Shown here piece after piece: positions 27,788-36,403 of a stretch of DNA of 64,000 bases (position 1 is its first letter; every line of letters begins with the position of its first letter). Below the pieces are notes generated by a model that did not search any database, was not told the DNA's origin, and was given only the letters and a program-made list of their open reading frames with translations. The stretch comes from Oceanisphaera avium (GTDB lineage: Bacteria; Pseudomonadota; Gammaproteobacteria; Enterobacterales; Aeromonadaceae), in assembly GCF_002157875.1 (NCBI RefSeq), contig NZ_CP021376.1:2838897-2902896 (forward strand), written 5' to 3'. Made by a program: the position numbers and the translations under genes.

Positions 27788-28984
27788 TTATAGAGTTTCG
27801 TGAGGGCCAAACACTTCATAGTGCAAACGGTCATCACTCACACCCCAGCCCACTAAGGTTTCTTTAACCATGGCCATAAAGGGCAGCGGGCCACAGAAAT
27901 AATAGTGGGTATTAGGGGTAGTAATACTGTCTTTTAGCTGATTGAGATTCATAAAACCTTCGCTATGATAATGCTCGGCGGCTTGGTCTTGCTCACCGGG
28001 GGTGCGATACCAAATATGCGTAGTTAAATTACTATTAGCTTGGCGCAAGGCCTGAATATCTTTTTGGAAAGCATGCTGGGTGCCATCTTCACAAGCATGT
28101 AACCAATGAATAGCTGCCGTGTGCTTATGCTTAATTAATTGATCTAACATTGCGCGCATGGGGGTTTGACCCACACCGCCTGAGATTAATACCACAGGGA
28201 TTTCAGGACCCACTTCCATGAAAAAATCACCCGATGGCGGCAATACTTGTAAGCTATCGCCCACATGAACTTCATCGTGCATAAAGTTAGAAGCCACGCC
28301 ATTGGGCTCACGTTTTACGGCAATACGGTAGGTTTTACCATTTGGTGCTTGGCAAAGTGAGTATTGGCGATATTCATTGTTTGCCAATTTGGGGCTCACT
28401 AAGTGTAAATTCAGATATTGGCCGGGCAAGAAGTCCATCACGGCACCGCCATCTTTTGGCTCTAATAAGAAGCTGGTGATCACGGCACTTTCTACTTGTT
28501 TATCTTTAACAATAAAGTCGCGATAACCGCGCCAGCCGCCGATCTTTTGCTCGCTTTGCTGATACAGCTGCTCTTCACGGCCAATAAATAAGCCCGCTAA
28601 AGCGCCGTAAGCTTGTGCCCAAGCATCAATAACTTCAGGCGTGGCGGCATCGGGCGCTAATTCTTTAATGGTTTCTAGTAAATGGTGACCCACAATATCG
28701 TACTGCGCTGGCGTAATAGCAAAGCCGGTGTGCTTTTGGGCAATTCGCTCTACGGCGCTGGCTAAGACGGCGGGGTTGTCGATATTTTTAGCATAAGCGA
28801 GCACGGCATTAAATAAAGCGGCGGGCTGGCGACCAGATACTTGATTACTAAGGTTGAATACGTCTTTCAGCTCGGGATTGTCACGAAACATACGCTGATA
28901 AAAATGCTGGGTGAGTGCAGTGTTAGCAGACTCCAGCAAAGGAACAGTACTTTTAACGATTTCTCGGGTGCGACTATCGAGCAT
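27788..28984 (-). CDS. hmp: flavohaemoglobin, nitric oxide dioxygenase
   Basis: Hmp oxidises NO to nitrate with O2 and NAD(P)H. The 398-residue protein (E. coli 396) has an N-terminal globin domain (FYQRMFRDNPELKDVFN, haem-ligand His in AQKHTGFAI or nearby), then an FAD domain with PGQYLNLHL and EYRQYSLC, and a C-terminal NAD domain with SGGVGQTPMRAML and FCGPLPFM. It is a single-gene unit. Upstream there are an NsrR-type site and a perfect FNR box, matching the known repression of hmp by NsrR and FNR in E. coli. Confidence 0.96.
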   Translation of the reverse strand: MLDSRTREIVKSTVPLLESANTALTQHFYQRMFRDNPELKDVFNLSNQVSGRQPAALFNAVLAYAKNIDNPAVLASAVERIAQKHTGFAITPAQYDIVGHHLLETIKELAPDAATPEVIDAWAQAYGALAGLFIGREEQLYQQSEQKIGGWRGYRDFIVKDKQVESAVITSFLLEPKDGGAVMDFLPGQYLNLHLVSPKLANNEYRQYSLCQAPNGKTYRIAVKREPNGVASNFMHDEVHVGDSLQVLPPSGDFFMEVGPEIPVVLISGGVGQTPMRAMLDQLIKHKHTAAIHWLHACEDGTQHAFQKDIQALRQANSNLTTHIWYRTPGEQDQAAEHYHSEGFMNLNQLKDSITTPNTHYYFCGPLPFMAMVKETLVGWGVSDDRLHYEVFGPHETL

Positions 28985-28998
28985 GATTAACGCCTCTT

Positions 28999-29021
28999 AA
29001 TGTGTATTTATAATGCAACTT
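28999..29021 (-). promoter_or_regulatory. NsrR-type operator of hmp
   Basis: Two 11-base half-sites around one central base: on the minus strand AAGTTGCATTA, T, AAATACACATT. This fits the NsrR 11-1-11 pattern built from AANATGCATTT-like halves. It ends 15 bases before the hmp start codon. NsrR is an NO-sensing Fe-S repressor; its gene is not in the window. Confidence 0.75.
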
Positions 29022-29043
29022 AGGCGCTATTTTATAGTGTCAT

Positions 29044-29057
29044 TTGATATGCATCAA
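29044..29057 (-). promoter_or_regulatory. FNR-type box upstream of hmp
   Basis: TTGATATGCATCAA is an exact match to the FNR consensus TTGAT-N4-ATCAA. A TATAAA hexamer lies about 15 bases downstream of its centre on the minus strand. If that is the -10 box, the FNR site would be centred near -27 and repress, as FNR does at hmp in E. coli. Confidence 0.75.
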
Positions 29058-29234
29058 TATATAAATCATTTTTTTATGCTTAAGGCGTCATGTTCAGTCA
29101 CAGTCGTCACTTGCTTTTATAGCCGTTAACGTAACAATGGTGAGTTAAAAAGGGTGCCTAACAAAGGGTATTTAATGAGGCAGTGGCGCTTACGCGGTGA
29201 GTTAAGGCTGCTTAAAAATGGATTAAGGAAAAAA

Positions 29235-29840
29235 ATGACACAAGATACGACTAGTCGTTTAGCCCAAGTACTAGCGCTAATCGATGAAGAGAATAAGCAA
29301 GACCCTAATCAAGAACTAGCGCACGGCCAGAGCTGGCCTAAAGAATACTTATATGGCCTGCGCATGACTGAGCAACAAAGGGCTTTTGTGCCGAATGCCG
29401 ATGAGTTGTTACAAATTGCTTGTCGGGCCCAACACATTAAACGCTGGAGCATAGCGCGCGCCAGTTACCCCATGAACAGAGCCGGTTATCATCAATGGCG
29501 CAGTGACTTAGGTGCCTTTCATGGTGAGTTAACGGCGCAGTTGATGGCCAAGGTGGGTTATAGCTTGGCTGAGCAAAGCACAGTGAAAAATTTATTATTA
29601 AAAAAGCAGCTTAAGCAAGACCCTCAAGCACAAGCACTAGAAGATGTTATTTGTTTAGTTTTTTTACGCTACTATTTGGCCGACTTTGCCCAACGCCACA
29701 GTGAAGAAAAGATAGTGAGTATTATCAAGAAAACCTGGCGGAAAATGTCTGCTTCTGGTCAAGCGGCGGCGCTAGAGTTGCCATTAAGTGACGAGGTGAC
29801 TGCCCTGGTCGCCAAAGCCTTAGCCTGTAGTGAAGAGTAA
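29235..29840 (+). CDS. DUF4202 family protein
   Basis: A 201-residue soluble protein matching the DUF4202 family: it starts SRLAQVLALIDEENKQDPN, then has FVPNADELLQIACRAQHIKRWSI and PMNRAGYHQWRSDLGAFHGE, and LEDVICLVFLRYYLADF. The conserved His and acidic residues in CRAQHIKRW and LEDVICL recall HD-type phosphohydrolases, but I do not assert activity. The ATG at 29235 follows AAGGA and matches the family N-terminus; an in-frame start at 29154 would add 27 basic, unrelated residues. It is divergent from hmp; function unknown. Confidence 0.85.
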   Translation: MTQDTTSRLAQVLALIDEENKQDPNQELAHGQSWPKEYLYGLRMTEQQRAFVPNADELLQIACRAQHIKRWSIARASYPMNRAGYHQWRSDLGAFHGELTAQLMAKVGYSLAEQSTVKNLLLKKQLKQDPQAQALEDVICLVFLRYYLADFAQRHSEEKIVSIIKKTWRKMSASGQAAALELPLSDEVTALVAKALACSEE

Positions 29841-29900
29841 AGGCAGGTCATAGTCCGCGGTAAATGCCGATTTTTTGCAATATGACGGGTGCGCCACACC

Positions 29901-30218
29901 TTACAGTAAAAAGAAATGGCGACTTAGGGCGGCGGCAATAATACCCGCAGTAATCGCCGGTAGCTGCTTTTTAAGTAACAGCATGGTGAGCGCCGTGGTC
30001 AATAAAGCGGCGCGGGCCCCAATATCTCCATGAATGGCCATGGGCGTTAAAATAGCCACCAGTACTGAGCCTGACATGGCGGTAATAAATTGATGTACTC
30101 GCTGATTAAAAGGGATAAATGACATCACAAAGACGCCGCCTAAGCGGGTCGCTAAGGTCACTATTGCCATTGCGAGAATAATTAATAAGGTACCGTTACC
30201 GGCAGTGGTGAGCGTCAT
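29901..30218 (-). CDS. azlD: AzlD-family branched-chain amino acid transport subunit
   Basis: A 105-residue membrane protein with three to four helices, of the AzlD (YgaH-like) family. It starts with LIILAMAIVTLATRLGGVF and contains the AILTPMAIHG motif. AzlD works together with AzlC (YgaZ-like) to export branched-chain amino acids such as valine, or related compounds. Its ATG overlaps the stop of the upstream azlC gene by four bases (ATGA), so the two are translated together. Confidence 0.88.
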   Translation of the reverse strand: MTLTTAGNGTLLIILAMAIVTLATRLGGVFVMSFIPFNQRVHQFITAMSGSVLVAILTPMAIHGDIGARAALLTTALTMLLLKKQLPAITAGIIAAALSRHFFLL

Positions 30219-30982
30219 GGAGAGTCCTGCTTAGGCTTTTCTAAATGAGAGGTAGGAGAGGCGCTGTTCTCCATCCAAATTGAGCCTAGTAAGCCGCCCG
30301 ATAAGGCGCCTACTACCACATGACTATTAGCAGGTAGCCACCAATAGGCCAACATGGAGCAACTGCCGGCGACCAGCCAAATAACCAAAGTACGACTGTC
30401 TTTTCGCCCGCCCAATAACATGGCCAGCAAGAAACAACCCAGCACCATATCTAGGCCTATGCTCACTGGGTCTTCAATGGCACTGCCAAAATACAAACCA
30501 ATACCGGTCCCTAACATCCAGCACGACCAAATGGCTAAACCACCACCAAAAAATAGCCCCAAGGCGCGCTCGCCTTTATAAAAACTTTGCATGGCCATGG
30601 CCCAGTTAGCATCGGAGGCAAATAGCATTAAGCCATAGCGCTTTAGCGGAGGTAAGTAGCGCAACCAAGGGTATAAAGTCGCGCCCATTAACAGGTGGCG
30701 CGCATTAATAGCAAATGTGGTGATGACTAAGGGCATGAGCGGTACTTGCAGCCCCCACATATCTAGGGCGGCAAATTGGGAGGTGCCGGCAAAAACTAGG
30801 GCACTCATCCAAGCAATTTCAACCTCGCTTAAACCGGTTTGCGCCGCCGCTAACCCAAAGGCTAAGCCGAAAGCGCCCACAAAAAAAGACAATGGTAGCA
30901 ACTGTTTAAAGCCCAACCACGTCTCTGCGGCGCTAAATTTAGCCTGTGCGGCATAGGTGTCCATTGCAGTATTCACGCTCAT
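30215..30982 (-). CDS. azlC: AzlC-family branched-chain amino acid exporter
   Basis: A 255-residue membrane protein of the AzlC/YgaZ family with about seven helices. Family stretches are FGLAFGLAAAQTGLSEVEIAW, ALVFAGTSQFAAL and FAINARHLLMGATL. With AzlD it forms an exporter for branched-chain amino acids (YgaZH type). Met1 is used as start, though Met7 is possible as neither has a strong ribosome site. First gene of a two-gene operon, azlC-azlD. Confidence 0.9.
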   Translation of the reverse strand: MSVNTAMDTYAAQAKFSAAETWLGFKQLLPLSFFVGAFGLAFGLAAAQTGLSEVEIAWMSALVFAGTSQFAALDMWGLQVPLMPLVITTFAINARHLLMGATLYPWLRYLPPLKRYGLMLFASDANWAMAMQSFYKGERALGLFFGGGLAIWSCWMLGTGIGLYFGSAIEDPVSIGLDMVLGCFLLAMLLGGRKDSRTLVIWLVAGSCSMLAYWWLPANSHVVVGALSGGLLGSIWMENSASPTSHLEKPKQDSP

Positions 30983-31043
30983 GCATCTTAAGGGCTGCCA
31001 AGAATAGCATCATGGCCTACGGGGGGCGAATTTAAGGCGTAAT

Positions 31044-31087
31044 GATAAAAAAACACCGCTTTATATTAAAATATAAAGCGGTGTTTT
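31044..31087 (-). terminator. terminator of the small outer-membrane protein gene
   Basis: A 17-bp perfect stem (arms 31050-31066 and 31071-31087, loop TAAA) is followed on the minus strand by a T run, 30 bases after the stop codon. Confidence 0.92.
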
Positions 31088-31116
31088 AAATGCTAATAAA
31101 TGATTAGCAAACTAGC

Positions 31117-31635
31117 TTAGAAACGATAAGTCACACCCACGGCGAAACCGTCGATAGAAACATCATTTTTATCGTAGTAGCTCATGTATTCGATATTAAG
31201 ATCGGTATTCGCATTTAAGTGAACATCTGTACCTAACCCGAAAGACACATCGCTGCCAGAGTTAGTGTAGGAGTTAAACGGGCCTGAGTATTTGATCTTA
31301 GTATGAGTGACGCCCAATACGGCATACGGGAAAAACACATCACCTAGTGGGATGCCACCGCGTACATAAGCACCATAAAACAAGTCTTGTTCGATTTTGG
31401 TACGGCCAATATTATCGTCGTCGATGCCTGTGCCTAAGCGCAGCTCACCCGAGAAGTTTTCAGAAAATTCAGTACCTAAACGGCCATACAGGCTCACTAG
31501 GTCGGCGCTGCCGCCGCGGTCTTCATCATATTTGCTTGCTAAAATATTACCGCCTACATAGTTGGCGGCCATGGCTTGTCCACCACAGGCTAGTGCAGCA
31601 ACAGCGAGAGAAACAGTGGTTAATTTTTTAAACAT
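31117..31635 (-). CDS. outer membrane beta-barrel (porin-like) protein
   Basis: A 172-residue exported protein with a signal peptide (MFKKLTTVSLAVAALACGGQAMA). The mature part alternates polar and hydrophobic residues in short strands (YVGGNILASKY, ELRLGTGI, DVSFGLGTDVHL) and ends in YRF with a C-terminal Phe, as expected of a BAM-inserted 8-stranded barrel of the OmpW/OmpA-like group. Terms such as NSGSDVSFGLGTDVHLNANT fit the outer-membrane beta-barrel domain seen in many small porins. Ligand and function are unknown. Confidence 0.85.
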   Translation of the reverse strand: MFKKLTTVSLAVAALACGGQAMAANYVGGNILASKYDEDRGGSADLVSLYGRLGTEFSENFSGELRLGTGIDDDNIGRTKIEQDLFYGAYVRGGIPLGDVFFPYAVLGVTHTKIKYSGPFNSYTNSGSDVSFGLGTDVHLNANTDLNIEYMSYYDKNDVSIDGFAVGVTYRF

Positions 31636-31755
31636 TGCGCTTACTCTTTATTGTTAGTGTTGGATATTATTTTATTTAGTGTTGGATCTTCTGTCCAAAC
31701 TGCGAGCAGCTTACCCCATGGCCAAGACAAGCCTTGTCGTTGGCAATGACTATTT

Positions 31756-31784
31756 AATAAAAAGCCCGCTCTGGGCGGGCTTTT
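31756..31784 (-). terminator. ettA terminator
   Basis: AAAAGCCCGC and GCGGGCTTTT form a 10-bp stem with a 5-base loop, followed on the minus strand by T residues, about 17 bases after the ettA stop. Confidence 0.9.
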
Positions 31785-31800
31785 AAACAAGGCAATTGAC

Positions 31801-33468
31801 TTACTTTGTCACTCGCTTGTACTTAATACGCTTAGGTTGTACTGACTCGGCGCCATAGGTTTTCTTTTTCCAGTCTTCATATTCACTGAAGTTACCTTCA
31901 AAGAATTCGACTTTACCTTCATCTTGATAATCTAAAATATGAGTCGCAATACGGTCTAAAAACCAACGGTCGTGCGAGATGACCATGGCACAACCTGGGA
32001 ATTCCAAGATGGCATTTTCCAGCGCACGCAGTGTTTCTATGTCTAAGTCGTTAGTCGGCTCATCCAGTAATAAGACGTTGCCGCCTGATTGCAACAGCTT
32101 TGCCATATGCAAACGACCGCGCTCACCGCCCGATAACTCACCGACGCGTTTTTGCTGATCGATGCCTTTAAAGTTAAAGCGACCTAAATAAGCGCGGCTA
32201 GGAATTTCTAAGTTGCCAATGCGCAGCATATCTTGACCGTCTGCCACTTCTTCCCAAACGGTTTTTTTATCGTCCATGCTGTCGCGGAACTGTTCAACTG
32301 AGGCCAGTTGCACCGACTCACCTAAGGTAATAGTGCCTGAGTCTGGTTGTTCGGCGCCCGTTAGCATGCGAAATAGGGTCGACTTACCGGCGCCGTTAGG
32401 GCCGATAATGCCCACGATAGCGCCCTTAGGAATGCTAAAGGATAGGTCATCAATTAAGACGCGGTCACCGTAGCTTTTCGTTAAGTTGGCTACATCAATG
32501 ACTTGATCCCCTAAACGCGGGCCGGGTGGGATAAATAGCTCGTTGGTTTCATTACGCTTTTGAAAGTCTTGATTTTGCAACTCTTCAAAGCGCGCCATAC
32601 GCGCCTTAGACTTAGCCTGACGACCTTTAGGATTTTGACGCACCCACTCCAATTCCTTTTGGATGGATTTTTGGCGGGCAGCTTCTGAAGACTGCTCTTG
32701 AGATAAGCGCTCATCTTTTTGCTCTAACCAAGAAGAGTAGTTGCCCTCCCAAGGAATACCCTCACCACGGTCCAGCTCCAAGATCCAACCGGCGACGTTA
32801 TCTAAGAAGTAACGGTCGTGAGTAATGGCGACCACTGTGCCTTCATAATCATGTAAGAAGCGCTCTAACCAAGCCACAGACTCGGCGTCTAAGTGGTTAG
32901 TGGGTTCATCAAGTAGCAGCATGTCGGGTTTTTCAAGTAATAGCTGACACATCGCCACCCGGCGACGCTCACCACCTGAGAGTTTATCTATGGTGGCGTC
33001 CCACGGTGGTAACCGCAGCGCATCGGCGGCACGCTCTAGTTGGTTATCCAGATTATGGCCATCACCGGCTTGAATAATGGCTTCTAGCTCGCCTTGGCGC
33101 TTGGCTAATTGATCAAAGTCGGCATCCGGCTCGGCATAGGCGGCATACACTTCATCTAACTCTTTTAGCGCGCCGGCGACCTCTGATACCGCTTCTTCTA
33201 TAGCTTGGCGTACGGTTTGCTCTGGCTTGAGCTTAGGCTCTTGCGGTAAATAGCCAATATTAATACCTGGCTGGGGACGCGCTTCACCTTCAATTTCTGT
33301 GTCTAGGCCGGCCATAATGCGTAGCAAGGTAGACTTACCGGCGCCGTTTAAACCCAGCACCCCAATTTTAGCGCCAGGGAAAAACGATAAAGAGATATTC
33401 TTTAGAATATGACGCTTGGGCGGAACCACTTTGCCCACGCGGTTCATACTGTAAACAAATTGAGCCAT
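31801..33468 (-). CDS. ettA: energy-dependent translational throttle protein EttA
   Basis: An ABC-F protein of 555 residues, the same length as E. coli EttA. It binds the ribosomal E site and regulates entry into elongation according to the ADP/ATP ratio. Two ATPase domains are visible, with Walker A GLNGAGKST and GPNGAGKST, signature LSGGERRRVA and LSGGERGRLHMAKLL, and Walker B LLLDEPTNHLD and LLLDEPTNDLD. The P-site tRNA interaction region and the arm sequence around RMARFEELQNQDF between the domains are typical of EttA. It has no membrane part. It is monocistronic with its own terminator. Confidence 0.96.
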   Translation of the reverse strand: MAQFVYSMNRVGKVVPPKRHILKNISLSFFPGAKIGVLGLNGAGKSTLLRIMAGLDTEIEGEARPQPGINIGYLPQEPKLKPEQTVRQAIEEAVSEVAGALKELDEVYAAYAEPDADFDQLAKRQGELEAIIQAGDGHNLDNQLERAADALRLPPWDATIDKLSGGERRRVAMCQLLLEKPDMLLLDEPTNHLDAESVAWLERFLHDYEGTVVAITHDRYFLDNVAGWILELDRGEGIPWEGNYSSWLEQKDERLSQEQSSEAARQKSIQKELEWVRQNPKGRQAKSKARMARFEELQNQDFQKRNETNELFIPPGPRLGDQVIDVANLTKSYGDRVLIDDLSFSIPKGAIVGIIGPNGAGKSTLFRMLTGAEQPDSGTITLGESVQLASVEQFRDSMDDKKTVWEEVADGQDMLRIGNLEIPSRAYLGRFNFKGIDQQKRVGELSGGERGRLHMAKLLQSGGNVLLLDEPTNDLDIETLRALENAILEFPGCAMVISHDRWFLDRIATHILDYQDEGKVEFFEGNFSEYEDWKKKTYGAESVQPKRIKYKRVTK

Positions 33469-33739
33469 ATCTATAGTGTCCTGAAATTTCAGAAAGAGTA
33501 GCTACCGAGTGCTTGCTGACTATTAGTTAATAAGTAAGCAGTCAGTAAAATATGCAGGCGTATATGGTACTTGCCTGAGCGGGGAAAGCCAGCTTTGGGA
33601 GTCGCTAAGCGCCACGCCACTCGCATCACTTAAAGAAAACCACACGTTTAGCGCATCATCTCAGTGATTGAGCGAGCTAATTTAAGCCTATTTGCCAATT
33701 AAGTTAAGTATGGTTCTCTGGCTGGGCGCTTAAGACAAC

Positions 33740-34162
33740 TTACTCATCATCCATTAAGATTTGCGTCGCCGTAATTTTATGCTCTTGTAAAAAGGCCAAC
33801 AACTTAAGCATGCTATCTACGGTGACGTCTTTGTCTGAAGCTAAGACTAAGTCGGTTTCTTTTAAAGCATCAATATGCTCGACTAATATGGGTTTAAACT
33901 GCTGCCAGTCTGCATATTCTTGACCATCTAGCGCCCATGCGGGACTGCCGGCCAACATATTAATGGTCATGGTCTTAGTCTCAACCATGGCGCCGAGTGC
34001 TTCGCTATCTGTTTTAGGCAAGTCCACTTCTAGTGATTGCAGCGGAATATTGGCAGTAAGCAGCAAAAACACCAGTACAATAAAAATAATGTCTAATAAG
34101 GGCGTAATATCGGGTGTTAAAGTACGCCAGCTCGAATGGCCAGACTCCGGACGACCTATCAT
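33740..34162 (-). CDS. exbD: biopolymer transport protein ExbD
   Basis: A 140-residue protein with one N-terminal membrane helix (ITPLLDIIFIVLVFLLLTAN, with the essential membrane Asp in LLDIIFI) and a periplasmic domain. ExbD with ExbB uses the proton-motive force to energise TonB. Start is ATG at 34162, which overlaps the exbB stop (ATGA); a longer in-frame start at 34204 lies inside exbB. Gene order on the minus strand is tonB-exbB-exbD. The periplasmic domain has the usual DLVLASDKDVTVDSMLKLLA stretch. Confidence 0.93.
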   Translation of the reverse strand: MIGRPESGHSSWRTLTPDITPLLDIIFIVLVFLLLTANIPLQSLEVDLPKTDSEALGAMVETKTMTINMLAGSPAWALDGQEYADWQQFKPILVEHIDALKETDLVLASDKDVTVDSMLKLLAFLQEHKITATQILMDDE

Positions 34163-34779
34163 GGACGCCCCCCTATCTGCACCCCTTCTAACTGCAAGTT
34201 GCATTGGTTTAATTCATCGGTCAGTTTGTCGAGTAGGCGATCTGCCCATAGGCCAAAAAGCTGAGCGCCAGCAATAGCGGGCAGCGCAATGAGTAAGCCC
34301 GCCGCGGTCGTACTCATGGCCAATCCTAGGCCATCTGCTAAGAGCGCAGGAGTCACAGGATCACTGCTTAAGCCGATACTTTTAAACATTTCTATTAAGC
34401 CCAACACTGTGCCTAATAACCCCAATAAAGGGCTGATCACGCCGACTAAAGTTAATACTCGCAAGCCCGAGTGCAGTTTGCGCCTTTGCTGTTGTAGCCA
34501 GACACCGGCTAAGTCTTCGCGAGTCGCTTTATCACAGCTTTGGTGCCTCACTAATAAGCTGCAACCGCGCAAAATTAGGGAATTAGACTGTTCATCTTTT
34601 ACGGTGGCGTAACTGCCGCCTTGTTGCTGCAGTTGTTTCTTAGCTTGTTCGCCTCTTAGACTGATCCACAACAGGCTGACACTGCGCTCTAGCCAAATAG
34701 CGACGGTAATGATGGAGCATAAAATGAGTGGCCAGCTCATTAGACCTAATTGTTGATGTACTTGACTTAAAAATGACAT
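34159..34779 (-). CDS. exbB: biopolymer transport protein ExbB
   Basis: A 206-residue MotA/TolQ/ExbB proton channel protein with three helices (around 10-30, 110-135 and 150-180). The conserved channel region LTLVGVISPLLGLLGTVLGLIEMF and ADGLGLAMSTTAAGLLIALPAIAG is clear. It forms the proton-conducting pentamer of the TonB system. It ends overlapping exbD by four bases and begins three bases after the tonB stop, so the three are one operon. Similarity to TolQ is expected; the adjacent tonB decides for ExbB. Confidence 0.93.
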   Translation of the reverse strand: MSFLSQVHQQLGLMSWPLILCSIITVAIWLERSVSLLWISLRGEQAKKQLQQQGGSYATVKDEQSNSLILRGCSLLVRHQSCDKATREDLAGVWLQQQRRKLHSGLRVLTLVGVISPLLGLLGTVLGLIEMFKSIGLSSDPVTPALLADGLGLAMSTTAAGLLIALPAIAGAQLFGLWADRLLDKLTDELNQCNLQLEGVQIGGRP

Positions 34780-34782
34780 GAT

Positions 34783-35559
34783 TTAATCCAATTTAAAACG
34801 AATGGGAATATGAACGCGGTGAGCAATAGCACGACCATTTTCTACATAGGCAGAAAAGCGATATTTAGCGATGCCTTTTAATGCGGTGTTATCAAGTGCA
34901 CTCACTCCAGAGGACTTAGCCACTACCCGCTTAATTTGTCGACCTTGCTCGTCTAACCACACCTCAACCACCACGGTTCCTTCTTGGCCGCGCCGTCTTG
35001 CTTGAATGGGGTAGGCGATAGGAGCGGGCTTACTCTTAAAGCTGGGTTGCTCAATGCGCTTTGGCGTAGTGTCTTTCGCCACCTTAGGTTGCGCTTTGGG
35101 CGCTTCTTTAACGAGTGGCTTAGGAGCAGGCTCAGGTGTTGGTGCCGGTGTGGGTTGAGGCTTAGGCACAGGTTTAGGTTTAGGTTGTGGCTTGGGCTCG
35201 GGTTTAGGAACCGGCTTAGGCGCGGGTTTAGGCACAGGTTTTGGCTCTGGCTTAGGCTCAGGTTTGGGTTCAGGTTTTGGCTCTGGCTCAGGTTTGGGTT
35301 CAGGTTTGGGTTCAGGTTTTGGCTCTGGCTCAGGTATAGGCTCAGGCTCAACGACAGGTGGCGCCTTAATCACTGTGGGGACCATTTGCACACTAATAGG
35401 GCCTGGATGAGTGGGAGCCACCGCCAATGTTAAATCTTGCGGCTCCATCGCCTGTGCAATAATGGCATGTACGACTAACGAAGCTAAGGCGAAGGTGGCG
35501 TAGCGTTTTAAGCTCAAAATTAACCTCAAAACATAAATGAGAATGATGTTACAGCGCAT
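34783..35559 (-). CDS. tonB: TonB energy transducer with long Pro/Lys/Glu linker
   Basis: TonB spans the periplasm and couples ExbBD to outer-membrane receptors. The protein has an N-terminal membrane anchor (YATFALASLVVHAIIAQA), a proline-rich spacer of about 80 residues made of PEPKPEP and PKPxPKP repeats, and the C-terminal TonB domain (YPIQARRRGQEGTVVVEVWLDEQGR through AHRVHIPIRFKLD). The ATG at 35559 has no good ribosome site; a TTG at 35517 with GAGG upstream would give an N-terminus SLKRYATF and may be the true start. It heads tonB-exbB-exbD and likely serves the copper receptor at 7.4-9.4 kb among others. Confidence 0.93.
   Translation of the reverse strand: MRCNIILIYVLRLILSLKRYATFALASLVVHAIIAQAMEPQDLTLAVAPTHPGPISVQMVPTVIKAPPVVEPEPIPEPEPKPEPKPEPKPEPEPKPEPKPEPKPEPKPVPKPAPKPVPKPEPKPQPKPKPVPKPQPTPAPTPEPAPKPLVKEAPKAQPKVAKDTTPKRIEQPSFKSKPAPIAYPIQARRRGQEGTVVVEVWLDEQGRQIKRVVAKSSGVSALDNTALKGIAKYRFSAYVENGRAIAHRVHIPIRFKLD
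35120..35352 (-). repeat. degenerate tandem repeat encoding the TonB Pro/Lys/Glu linker
   Basis: Short repeated units such as GGCTCAGGTTT and GGTTCAGGTTTGG (plus strand) recur many times; they encode Pro-Glu and Pro-Lys pairs. Such a stretch can change length by slippage. Confidence 0.85.
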
Positions 35560-35595
35560 AGAATACGGATTTTAGGCGCGATGTCTATTGCTATT

Positions 35596-35614
35596 GTAAA
35601 TGATAACGAATTGT
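35596..35614 (-). promoter_or_regulatory. possible Fur box upstream of tonB
   Basis: GTAAATGATAACGAATTGT matches 11 of 19 positions of the Fur consensus by my count. Location 37 bases upstream of the tonB ORF start and the iron-linked role of TonB support it, but the match is moderate. Confidence 0.4.
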
Positions 35615-35843
35615 ATTTGAGATTTTTTAAAGTAAACCTTTCTGTCTCTCAGCGAGGGAGCGCACTTGATTATCGATTATTTGTGGGATTATTAAGGTGT
35701 TAGCGAGCTAAAGCACAGAAAATGAGCGGTTTGTGCCTTATATTTTGTGAGAGCGCACAAGATATAAAAATAAGACTTAAGCTATTTATAGGCTTCAAAT
35801 ATCCTAGCGCTTATTGCTAGCACCCGCGTTTAAAGAAGGAACA

Positions 35844-36290
35844 ATGATGATGACGACCCGTACGGTAGGCGACATTATGACACGTGAACTATTAACGCTT
35901 GATCAAAGTGCCACCTTAAAAGATGCCCATGATCTGATGCGCGAAAAAAGCATTCGCCATATTCCTGTGGTGGATCCTTTAACTGGCAAACTCATGGGAG
36001 TGCTCACCCAAAAGCGCATGATCGCCACCATCATGAGCTTATTATCAGATTATGGAGTGAGTGCGCTGGAGCGTCGTGAGCGCCAATGCCGAGTAGTAGA
36101 AATTATTGACCCCGCTTTTGAGTCAGTGGATGAGCAGGCACCCTTAACCGATGCTGTGGCTTTTTTTCTTAAAAATAAACACGGCTGCTTAACCATAGTG
36201 GATGAAAACCAATGTTTAATCGGCATTGTTACTTCGTCGGATTTTGTGCGCTTGTGTGCCAAGTTGTTAGCTTCGCAGTTAAGCGAATAG
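35844..36290 (+). CDS. two-CBS-domain protein
   Basis: A 148-residue protein made of two CBS domains: VGDIMTRELLTLDQSATLKDAHDLM with RHIPVVD, and VVEIIDPAFESVDEQAPLTDAVAFF with LTIVDENQCLIGIVTSSDF. CBS pairs bind adenosyl ligands such as AMP, ATP or SAM and regulate enzymes or transporters. No other domain is attached, so it acts as a stand-alone sensor or partner. The ATG triplet at 35844-35850 lies after GAAGGA; the ORF extends upstream only to a TTG without support. It lies 113 bases upstream of the benE-like gene, same strand. Confidence 0.87.
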   Translation: MMMTTRTVGDIMTRELLTLDQSATLKDAHDLMREKSIRHIPVVDPLTGKLMGVLTQKRMIATIMSLLSDYGVSALERRERQCRVVEIIDPAFESVDEQAPLTDAVAFFLKNKHGCLTIVDENQCLIGIVTSSDFVRLCAKLLASQLSE

Positions 36291-36403
36291 TGACCATAGC
36301 TCTTAGCGCTTCCAACATAGTTAAATCTAGCGCTGTGCTGGCCTTCATCCTTTATTAATATTAATAGTGCTCTTTTGCAAAGTGCACCCTGTTAGGAGTG
36401 ACT

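Noticed and set aside
34984..35433. Long Arg/Leu/Trp- and Gly/Ser-rich ORFs opposite tonB
   Set aside because: They are mirror translations of the Pro/Glu/Lys repeat in tonB. They have no ribosome site and no plausible protein character.
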